Shown: in pieces, positions 1 through 5,172 of the stretch
Numbering within the stretch: position 1 is the first letter of the stretch
Layout of the letters: each line of letters starts with the position of its first letter
NCBI GenBank assembly: GCA_024694785.1
Contig: JAILJL010000021.1
Coordinates: forward strand, 1 to 11,005
Length of the DNA stretch: 11,005 bases
Origin: Lachnospiraceae bacterium
Lineage (GTDB): Bacteria > Bacillota > Clostridia > Lachnospirales > Lachnospiraceae
Direction: 5' to 3'
Notes under the pieces: generated by a model
Database searches by the model: none
Seen by the model: the letters and a program-made list of their open reading frames with translations, nothing else
Told to the model about the DNA's origin: nothing
Program-made: the position numbers and the translations under genes

Positions 1-42
1 GATATGTCGGTAATACTGATTTACTTTATAACCAAGCTATAG
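1..42 (+). CDS. 3' end of an upstream gene (partial)
   Basis: Frame 1 is open from the window edge and ends with TAG at 40-42, giving the hydrophobic tail DMSVILIYFITKL. The stop is followed at once by the ribosome binding site of the next gene (AAGGAG, 43-48), as expected in a tight operon. A hydrophobic C-terminus would fit a membrane protein such as a TadC/type II secretion F-like subunit, but 13 residues cannot identify it. Frame 3 is also open, to a TAG at 66-68, with a hydrophilic reading, so the choice of frame is a judgement. Confidence 0.4.
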   Translation, partial: DMSVILIYFITKL

Positions 43-55
43 AAGGAGATAGGGT

Positions 56-430
56 ATGCAGCAGATAGTTGAGGGACTTATTGCCATGTTTTTTCTTATG
101 TTGTTTCTTATTACCGGAATAGATCTTATTAAAGTCGAGGTGGATTGCTGTAATGCCGGAGAATTTCGTAATGCCGTAATTATGGCGATGGAGAATTCGG
201 AGTTTGATCAGGCGGTAATAAGGGATTCCTTTAATAAAGCAGAAGAAAACGGCTATAATTTGAGCGCAGTATTTCATTATCTTGACGGAACGACGGAGAT
301 AATAAGTGATGGAGGGGTCTTCGTTAAGTCAAAGACAATATTGCTTGCGGAGATAAAACTTATATATGCTTTGCGAGTTCCAATACTTGGAAGCACTGTT
401 TTTAAGAAAACCGAGGCGGTTACTTGTTAG
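56..430 (+). CDS. TadE/pseudopilin-like small membrane protein
   Basis: This 124-residue protein has an N-terminal hydrophobic helix at about residues 5-25, starting almost at the first residue with no long leader. A mixed, probably extracytoplasmic domain follows, and it ends in a beta-hairpin-like stretch around LIYALRVPILGS. That architecture resembles TadE-like minor pilins and the DUF4320-type proteins often found in clostridial Tad loci, but this is recognition of style and not a firm family hit. The domain contains a CC pair at residues 31-32 and an AGEF motif that recurs as AGEL in the later 117-residue protein at 1139, suggesting distant paralogy. The start is supported by AAGGAG at 43-48, seven bases upstream of ATG. 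Its stop overlaps the AGGAGG of the next micro-gene, so translation is probably coupled. Confidence 0.7.
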   Translation: MQQIVEGLIAMFFLMLFLITGIDLIKVEVDCCNAGEFRNAVIMAMENSEFDQAVIRDSFNKAEENGYNLSAVFHYLDGTTEIISDGGVFVKSKTILLAEIKLIYALRVPILGSTVFKKTEAVTC

Positions 431-439
431 GAGGACTAT

Positions 440-538
440 ATGGAAATAATAGTAAGTGAATATGGCTTGGGCGTTTTGTTTCTGGGGATGTCTTTGATGC
501 TTGTAAAGATAATAACTATAGTAATGAGCTTGATATAG
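440..538 (+). CDS. 32-residue E-Y-G membrane micro-protein
   Basis: This short reading frame has a near-ideal AGGAGG at 429-434, which overlaps the stop of the preceding gene, and ATG at 440. The product starts MEIIVSEYGLGVL and is otherwise almost entirely hydrophobic (about residues 10-32), so it should be a single membrane-spanning peptide. It shares the pattern M-x(1)-(E)II-x-x-E7-Y8-G9 with the next micro-protein. An E-Y pair in front of a hydrophobic helix is also the signature of Flp-type pilins, where Glu is +5 after cleavage. No Gly at the cleavage position is present here, so any pilin role is inference. Its place between two operon genes, with good ribosome binding, argues that it is translated. 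Confidence 0.65.
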   Translation: MEIIVSEYGLGVLFLGMSLMLVKIITIVMSLI

Positions 539-552
539 AGAAGGTGAATGAT

Positions 553-687
553 ATGAAAGAGATAATAAATGAGTATGGAATGCTTCTGATTGCAGCCGCT
601 GCAGGAGTGGCAACGGTCGCGATTAATATGATGATATTTTTCGGGCCGCTTAAGGAGGAGCTGATGCTGGTGGTGTCATCATTATGA
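553..687 (+). CDS. 44-residue E-Y-G membrane micro-protein
   Basis: ATG at 553 is preceded by AGAAGGTGA (539-547) and the frame ends in TGA at 685-687. The stop overlaps the ATG of the next gene (ATGA, 684-687), a classic coupled junction. The product begins MKEIINEYGMLL, has one hydrophobic Ala-rich helix (about residues 10-31), then a short tail with the charged patch PLKEE. E7-Y8-G9 aligns exactly with the 32-residue protein just upstream, so the two look like tandem paralogs. Similar short proteins near Tad genes of Lachnospiraceae are familiar to me in style, but I cannot name a family. Candidate roles are a leaderless Flp-like subunit or a small membrane partner of the pilus machine. 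Confidence 0.68.
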   Translation: MKEIINEYGMLLIAAAAGVATVAINMMIFFGPLKEELMLVVSSL

Positions 688-1142
688 GGAAGGTAATAAG
701 CATAATGCTTGGCGGAACATTAAGTGTTGTAATTGCCGCCTTTTTTCTGAAAATTGGAGTCAATTACAGCGATTCCATGTTCCATAAAATAGGTGAGGCA
801 GGAAATAAGAGGATAGAAAATAGCGTTGAAGGGACCGTGTATCCAAAGGTGAAAATCGTAAATCCGTCGGAGAATATAGATGTTCACTTTGGTAATACCA
901 TAGTATATACGGATCGTGATTATTCGCTGCGGGGATTAATCTATGCGTCCACACTTAACGGGGAGTATCTTGACATATACTTTGGACGCGTGACTGACGA
1001 GAAAACGGGGCGTGATATTCCGTTCAATCACGAAAGCGGAGATATAGTCTTTTACTCGCAGGGGATATATAAGGTATCGATGTATGTGGGGGAAGAGGAA
1101 TATGAGATGAGGATCCCGGTGGCGAAGAGGTGGAAGAAATGA
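684..1142 (+). CDS. membrane-anchored protein with beta-rich outer domain
   Basis: The 152-residue product has a short basic start (MRKV), one hydrophobic helix at about residues 4-24 and then an outer domain rich in alternating beta-type residues. The stretch GIYKVSMYVG near the C-terminus looks like the last strand of an Ig-like or similar sandwich fold. It ends in a basic KRWKK. No lipobox or sortase motif is seen. The start at 684 overlaps the stop of the 44-residue gene; only a weak GGTGG lies at the right distance, so expression probably depends on coupling. It in turn shares ATGA with the next gene at 1139-1142. I do not recognise a named family. Context suggests a component of the same surface or pilus assembly. 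Confidence 0.72.
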   Translation: MRKVISIMLGGTLSVVIAAFFLKIGVNYSDSMFHKIGEAGNKRIENSVEGTVYPKVKIVNPSENIDVHFGNTIVYTDRDYSLRGLIYASTLNGEYLDIYFGRVTDEKTGRDIPFNHESGDIVFYSQGIYKVSMYVGEEEYEMRIPVAKRWKK

Positions 1143-1492
1143 GAGTGGGTTGCTTTGGCATCGGAATATTCATAATTATGGTAACGATGATTAAGCTTTT
1201 GCTTGTCGTCGGGATTCCATATGTTAAGCAGGAGGAGCTTTTTTATGCCGGAGAATTATCCGTTAAGAAGACGTTTGAGGAATTGGTTGACGGAAAAGCC
1301 CAAAATCCTAATTCACAAATTTTAAAGAATATGGGTAAAATTTTAGGAGTTATACACGATGTGATTGTGGATAATGTGGATTATGACATTCAAGGCAAGA
1401 AAATGACAGTTGAAATCAGATATCGATATGTACTGCCCACGGGACAGATTCGATATGCTAAGATAAGGAGAACGGTGATGCAAAATGAATAG
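1139..1492 (+). CDS. second TadE/pseudopilin-like membrane protein
   Basis: The 117-residue product begins MRVGCFGIGIF and has one hydrophobic helix at about residues 5-25, followed by a small domain ending in strands around TVEIRYRYVLP and QIRYAKIRRTV. It parallels the first gene of the operon in length, helix placement, an AGEL/AGEF motif after the helix and a terminal beta hairpin, so the two are probably distant paralogs of minor-pilin type. ATG at 1139 is preferred over an in-frame GTG at 1130 because AGGTGG (1128-1133) sits five bases ahead and the ATGA overlap with the preceding stop matches the operon's habit. The 3' end overlaps the next gene by eight bases. Confidence 0.7.
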   Translation: MRVGCFGIGIFIIMVTMIKLLLVVGIPYVKQEELFYAGELSVKKTFEELVDGKAQNPNSQILKNMGKILGVIHDVIVDNVDYDIQGKKMTVEIRYRYVLPTGQIRYAKIRRTVMQNE

Positions 1493-2495
1493 ACATAGGC
1501 TTATTATAAGGAATGCAGCGGGGTTATTGCTTGCTGTTGTTATATGCATATATGCATTTGCATCCGGTAAGGCAATAGCCGCTAAGGAAGAAGAAGGTAC
1601 GCAGATATTAAAAAGCGAGAGCAACGAGCCAATTAAGTATAGACAAATAATTGACGGAAGGCATTACTATGTTTTCAGAGATGAAGAGATGTTTGGGCGT
1701 GAATACAAAATAGGATATGTGAGTGAAGAGTTCTGGGTTGAGGAGGGCGAAGTTTTTACATATAAGCTTCCGATGGAGACGAAGAATTATAGCCCGCTTA
1801 GGACAGAGAGAGTATTGCTTAATAATGAACCTTGGGATGATCTTAGCGAGATTTCATATGTGGTTCATGGAGAGAATACGATAACTTACAGTGCTTACAA
1901 TGATTACAGCATATTCTATATAAAGTATGTTGATGAAGAGAATAACTATCTGGCGACCGATTCTTTTTTTTCAAAGGATGGAGAACTTATAACCTGGAGA
2001 ATCGACTTTAACAGAGTGCCGGGATATGAGGTCAAAGAAATACGATATTGGAAGTATAAGCAGCCACTCAAAGAGGTAATAACATTTTATTACGGAGGCA
2101 GTTATTACATGACCGTAATAATGGTCGGGATAAAGGACGAGGATGTGACACCGCCGGATATATATGCCGGAGATGTGTATTTCCCCGTGAAATTTGCAAA
2201 TAGCGGCAGACTTTCTTATGACTATCTTATGAATTTGTTCGCAGCAACGGATGACAGGGATGGTTTGCTTGATTCTATCGATCATAGTGTTGTGAATGGT
2301 TATTATATAGAAGGTTATAATGAAGAAGCCTTTATTAAAGCTACGGGGGATGCAATTGTCGCACTTAGGATAGTCGCAGTTGATAAAGCAGGCAACAGAA
2401 GGGAACAGGATATTAATTGTTATCTTGTCGATACCGAAGCTGGACATATCGGTGATGGAAAGAAGAAAAGATTCAGATTTACGAGTGACCGTTAG
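1485..2495 (+). CDS. secreted protein with Ig-like domain
   Basis: The 336-residue product has a Sec signal or anchor: basic NRHRLIIRN, a hydrophobic core at residues 11-27 and an ASGKAIAA region that could be cut near residues 32-33. A long Tyr- and acid-rich region follows (about 45-215). A cell-surface Ig-like module of the HYR/PKD-like kind then starts at VTPPDIYAGD (221-230) and ends with IVALRIVAVDKAGNR (291-305), a typical final pair of strands. The C-terminal tail is basic (GDGKKKRFRF), with no LPxTG motif or second transmembrane helix. AAGGAG at 1465-1470 and GGTGAT at 1474-1479 precede ATG, which overlaps the prior stop. As last gene of the operon it may be the exported tip, adhesin or structural partner; function is unproven. 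Confidence 0.72.
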   Translation: MNRHRLIIRNAAGLLLAVVICIYAFASGKAIAAKEEEGTQILKSESNEPIKYRQIIDGRHYYVFRDEEMFGREYKIGYVSEEFWVEEGEVFTYKLPMETKNYSPLRTERVLLNNEPWDDLSEISYVVHGENTITYSAYNDYSIFYIKYVDEENNYLATDSFFSKDGELITWRIDFNRVPGYEVKEIRYWKYKQPLKEVITFYYGGSYYMTVIMVGIKDEDVTPPDIYAGDVYFPVKFANSGRLSYDYLMNLFAATDDRDGLLDSIDHSVVNGYYIEGYNEEAFIKATGDAIVALRIVAVDKAGNRREQDINCYLVDTEAGHIGDGKKKRFRFTSDR

Positions 2496-2557
2496 ACGGT
2501 AATACAAATGTAATATTTACGTAATCAATTTGATGAATAGTAATGAACGGAAGGTAA

Positions 2558-2589
2558 AAAGGCATTCGGTGTGCAGTCCGAATGCCTTT
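2558..2589 (+). terminator. terminator-like hairpin after the surface operon
   Basis: AAAGGCATTCGG (2558-2569) pairs perfectly with CCGAATGCCTTT (2578-2589) around an eight-base loop, giving a 12-bp stem. The 3' arm ends in TTT but no longer T-run follows, so it could be a moderate terminator or an RNA-stabilising hairpin. It sits 62 bases after the last operon stop. Confidence 0.65.
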
Positions 2590-2718
2590 GCTCTAGTGTA
2601 AAATAAAACAAAATATATAGAAAATTGGAGGAACTCTACTTATCTGAGAGTAGAGTTATGAAAAAGATACTATTATAGTACAAATCCTCTGTGAAAACGA
2701 CGTGTTTTGAGTGTTACG

Positions 2719-2734
2719 ATTTGTTTAAACAAAT
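2719..2734. promoter_or_regulatory. 16-bp perfect palindrome, candidate operator
   Basis: ATTTGTTTAAACAAAT is fully self-complementary over 16 bases. It lies 40 bases upstream of the glf -10 hexamer, centred about 60 bases before the expected start of transcription. That position suits an activator or an upstream repressor site. Chance palindromes of this length are rare even in AT-rich DNA. Confidence 0.45.
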
Positions 2735-2770
2735 ATTAAGACTTTATGAACTGCGCTTCGCATGTAAATA

Positions 2771-2779
2771 TGTTATAAT
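2771..2779 (+). promoter_or_regulatory. extended -10 promoter of glf
   Basis: TGTTATAAT is a perfect TATAAT (2774-2779) with the TG extension one base upstream. No good -35 hexamer is found 16-18 bases before it, which is typical of extended -10 promoters or activator-dependent ones. Transcription would start near 2786, about 30 bases before the ATG. Confidence 0.65.
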
Positions 2780-2817
2780 GTCCAAAGTGACTATTAATAT
2801 TGAGGGGGTCTGAGTTT

Positions 2818-3960
2818 ATGTATGATTGCCTGATTGTGGGCGCCGGTATCGCGGGTTCTGTGGTTGCACGCTCGCTTGCGGAGAAGGGTAAGAAGGTTCT
2901 TGTGATTGAAAAGAGAAATCATATTGCGGGTAATTGTTATGATTTAAAAGATGATAATGGTATTTTGATTCATCTTTACGGTCCGCATATATTTCATACC
3001 GGTATTGAAAGGGTGTATGAATTCTTCAGTCGTTTTACGGAGTGGTATGAATTTAAACACAGGGTTGTTGCAAATGTGCATGGCGAACTTATTCCGGTGC
3101 CGTTTAATCTTAATACGCTTCGTAAAGTATATGGTGAGGAAGAAGGTGGGCGAATAGCGAAGAAGCTCATCGAAGAATACGGATTCGGCAGTCGTGTCCC
3201 GATTATGAAGCTTCGGGAGAATAATGACGAGGGAATAAGAAAGATTGCGGATTATGTGTATGAGAATATATTCCTTCATTATACGATGAAGCAGTGGGGG
3301 CAGACGCCTGATGAGATATCACCGGATGTAACAGCGAGAGTTCCGATTGTGATTTCGGACGACGACGGATATTTTGCGGATAAGTATCAGGGTGTTCCGA
3401 AAGACGGTTTTACGCCGATGATCGAGAAAATGCTTAATCATGAGAATATTGAGATTAGGCTTTCGACAGATTGTAAAGATGTGCTTTTATTAAAGGACGG
3501 CCGGATATTTTTTGAAGGCAAACCATACGAGGGATACGTTATATATACGGGAGCGATAGATGAGCTTTTTGATTTGAAGTTCGGAAGACTTCCATACAGA
3601 TCGCTCGATTTTAAGTTTGAGCATATTGATAAGCCTGATTATCAGGGACATTCGGTTGTAAATTATACGGTATCCGAGGATTATACGAGAATTACGGAGT
3701 TTAAGCATCTTACCGGGCAAAAGGACGGCAATGGAACGACGATAGTTAAAGAGTATCCTTTTGCATATACGGGCAAAGCGAATGAAATTCCGTATTACGC
3801 TATTTCAAATGATGCCAACAATGCGTTATATACGCGTTATAAGGATGAGGCAGCAAAGTATGATAAGTTAAAACTTCTTGGAAGACTGGCAGAGTACAGG
3901 TATTATAACATTGATGCAATCGCAGATAAAGCGCTCGAAATGGCGGGCGAGATAGAATAG
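2818..3960 (+). CDS. glf: UDP-galactopyranose mutase
   Basis: Glf converts UDP-galactopyranose to UDP-galactofuranose in the cytoplasm with reduced FAD, supplying the furanose donor for surface glycans. The 380-residue product shows an N-terminal FAD-binding fold with GAGIAGS (8-14), then EKRNHIAGNCYD (31-42), the family signature GPHIFHT (55-61), the MKQWGQTP segment (W160), TARVPI (R174) and YTRITEFKH (R291), which carry the usual substrate- and pyrophosphate-contacting residues. It ends with the RY(YN)ID block typical of the family. The length is normal. ATG at 2818 is chosen over a TTG 18 bases upstream because GAGGGGG (2802-2808) lies nine bases before it and would be inside the gene otherwise. 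It is the first gene of a two-gene unit with the glycosyltransferase 26 bases downstream. Confidence 0.95.
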   Translation: MYDCLIVGAGIAGSVVARSLAEKGKKVLVIEKRNHIAGNCYDLKDDNGILIHLYGPHIFHTGIERVYEFFSRFTEWYEFKHRVVANVHGELIPVPFNLNTLRKVYGEEEGGRIAKKLIEEYGFGSRVPIMKLRENNDEGIRKIADYVYENIFLHYTMKQWGQTPDEISPDVTARVPIVISDDDGYFADKYQGVPKDGFTPMIEKMLNHENIEIRLSTDCKDVLLLKDGRIFFEGKPYEGYVIYTGAIDELFDLKFGRLPYRSLDFKFEHIDKPDYQGHSVVNYTVSEDYTRITEFKHLTGQKDGNGTTIVKEYPFAYTGKANEIPYYAISNDANNALYTRYKDEAAKYDKLKLLGRLAEYRYYNIDAIADKALEMAGEIE

Positions 3961-3986
3961 ACAGATTATAAGTGGGAGGAAATGAA

Positions 3987-5006
3987 ATGAAATTATTATC
4001 TATAGCTATTCCTTGCTATAATTCCGCAGCATATATGTCGCATGCAATAGAGACACTTCTTACCGGCGGCGAGGATGTGGAAATTATAATAGTCGATGAT
4101 GGATCTACAAAAGACAATACGGCGGAAATCGCGGATAAGTATGCAGCAGAGTATCCGTCGATAGTAAAAGCTGTACATCAGGAAAATGGCGGACACGGTG
4201 AGGCTGTTAATACCGGTATTAAGAATGCCACGGGACTTTATTTTAAGGTTGTGGATTCCGATGACTGGGTAGATACGGATGCATATGCACAGATTCTTGA
4301 AGCTTTGCATAAGATCGTGGAAGGTCCGGAGACGGTTGATATGCTCCTTTCCAATTATGTATATGAGAAGGAAGGACAGAAGCATAAGAAGGTTATGCGT
4401 TATGATGATGTTGTCCCGATAAGAAAGATCTTCACATGGGACGATTGCGGAAGATTCAAAAAGGGCCAGTATATCCTTATGCATTCCGTAATCTACAGGA
4501 CAGAGCTTTTACGCGAATGCGGTCTTAAGCTTCCGAAGCATACGTTCTATGTAGACAACCTGTTTGTATATGTTCCGCTTCCTTATGTCAAGAAGATGTA
4601 TTACATAGATGTTGATTTCTATCGTTATTTCATTGGAAGAGACGATCAGTCGGTTAACGAGTCTGTTATGATTAAGAGAATCGACCAGCAGATAAGAGTT
4701 AACGAGCTTATGGTTGAGGCGGTGGATCTGTTTTCTATTAAGAATCCTAAGCTTAGACGGTATATGTTTAATTATCTCGAGATTATAACGGTAATTACGA
4801 CAATTATGCTGATCCGTTCCGGTACGGAAGAGAACCTTGAGAAAAAGCGCGACTTATGGACATATCTTAAGGAATATGATTTGAGACTTTTCCATAAATT
4901 AAGAAACGGCATTATGGGTCGTGTTATGAATCTGCCGGGAAAAGGCGGAAGAAAGATATCCGTTGCGGCCTATAAGATATCTCAGAAGATAGTCGGATTT
5001 AATTAA
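3987..5006 (+). CDS. family 2 glycosyltransferase
   Basis: The 339-residue product is a GT-A fold, inverting glycosyltransferase of family GT2. The nucleotide-binding half has SIAIPCYNSA (5-14), IIVDDGS (34-40), HQENGGHGEAVNTG (64-77) and the metal-binding DSDDW (90-94). A later YVDNLF motif may carry the acceptor-side acidic residue. The C-terminal third is helical, with one hydrophobic stretch (ITVITTIMLI) that may touch the membrane, and a basic end. ATG at 3987 follows GGGAGGA (3974-3980); an in-frame GTG at 3972 would swallow that site and is not preferred. The short gap after glf suggests co-transcription. A role in adding galactofuranose or another sugar to a surface polymer is inference from this pairing; the true donor and acceptor cannot be read. 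Confidence 0.88.
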   Translation: MKLLSIAIPCYNSAAYMSHAIETLLTGGEDVEIIIVDDGSTKDNTAEIADKYAAEYPSIVKAVHQENGGHGEAVNTGIKNATGLYFKVVDSDDWVDTDAYAQILEALHKIVEGPETVDMLLSNYVYEKEGQKHKKVMRYDDVVPIRKIFTWDDCGRFKKGQYILMHSVIYRTELLRECGLKLPKHTFYVDNLFVYVPLPYVKKMYYIDVDFYRYFIGRDDQSVNESVMIKRIDQQIRVNELMVEAVDLFSIKNPKLRRYMFNYLEIITVITTIMLIRSGTEENLEKKRDLWTYLKEYDLRLFHKLRNGIMGRVMNLPGKGGRKISVAAYKISQKIVGFN

Positions 5007-5028
5007 TTTTTATGGCACCAAAAATCCT

Positions 5029-5057
5029 TTGCTATATAGATAACTCTATGATATAAT
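5029..5057 (+). promoter_or_regulatory. secDF promoter
   Basis: TTGCTA (5029-5034) and TATAAT (5052-5057) are separated by 17 bases, and a TG one base before the -10 adds an extended element. Transcription would start near 5064, leaving a leader of about 109 bases ahead of the secDF ATG. Confidence 0.72.
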
Positions 5058-5078
5058 TGTAAAGAATTTTTGTCGGAT

Positions 5079-5106
5079 TCGACCGTTCGTACAAGCGAGC
5101 GGTCGA
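5079..5106 (+). promoter_or_regulatory. GC-rich hairpin in the secDF leader
   Basis: TCGACCGTTCG (5079-5089) pairs with CGAGCGGTCGA (5096-5106), 11 pairs with one G-U, around a six-base loop. A TTCTTTG stretch follows rather than a clean T-run. It lies downstream of the promoter and upstream of secDF, so it would be transcribed in the secDF leader. It could be a leaky terminator/attenuator or an mRNA-stability element; it could also stop transcripts arriving from the glycosyltransferase gene. Confidence 0.5.
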
Positions 5107-5172
5107 TTCTTTGCGAATTCTAATAACGAAATCTCTATTCGTAAGAAATGAGGAAAAAGTGAGGTAGAAAAA

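Larger units (their letters stand above)
2590..2817 (+). promoter_or_regulatory. structured leader and promoter region of glf
   Basis: The space between the surface operon and glf holds no gene of credible size. It has an imperfect-use hairpin with a perfect 9-bp stem (AACTCTACT 2632-2640 with AGTAGAGTT 2649-2657), then a six-residue frame MKKILL at 2658-2678. A distant pairing follows, ACAAATC (2680-2686) with GATTTGT (2718-2724), then a perfect 16-bp palindrome (2719-2734) and the glf promoter. The amount of symmetry suggests transcriptional control, but no regulator is identifiable from it. Confidence 0.45.

Noticed and set aside
1..68. Frame 3 reading ending at 66-68 as the upstream gene's tail
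   Set aside because: Open but hydrophilic and overlapping the next gene by 13 bases; frame 1 stops just before the ribosome binding site. Not fully excluded.
1130..1138. GTG start for the second TadE-like protein
   Set aside because: ATG at 1139 has better spacing to AGGTGG and forms the ATGA overlap used elsewhere in the operon.
1971..2507. 178-codon minus-strand open frame opposite the Ig-like protein gene
   Set aside because: No ribosome binding site or family pattern; it is the complement of a clear coding frame.
2800..2817. TTG start adding six residues to glf
   Set aside because: It would place the GAGGGGG ribosome binding site inside the gene; ATG at 2818 gives the normal Glf N-terminus and good spacing.
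3972..3986. GTG start adding five residues to the glycosyltransferase
   Set aside because: The GTG runs straight into GGGAGGA, which is the binding site for ATG 3987.
5007..5028. Terminator directly after the glycosyltransferase gene
   Set aside because: No inverted repeat in this stretch; the hairpin at 5079-5106 lies past the secDF promoter.
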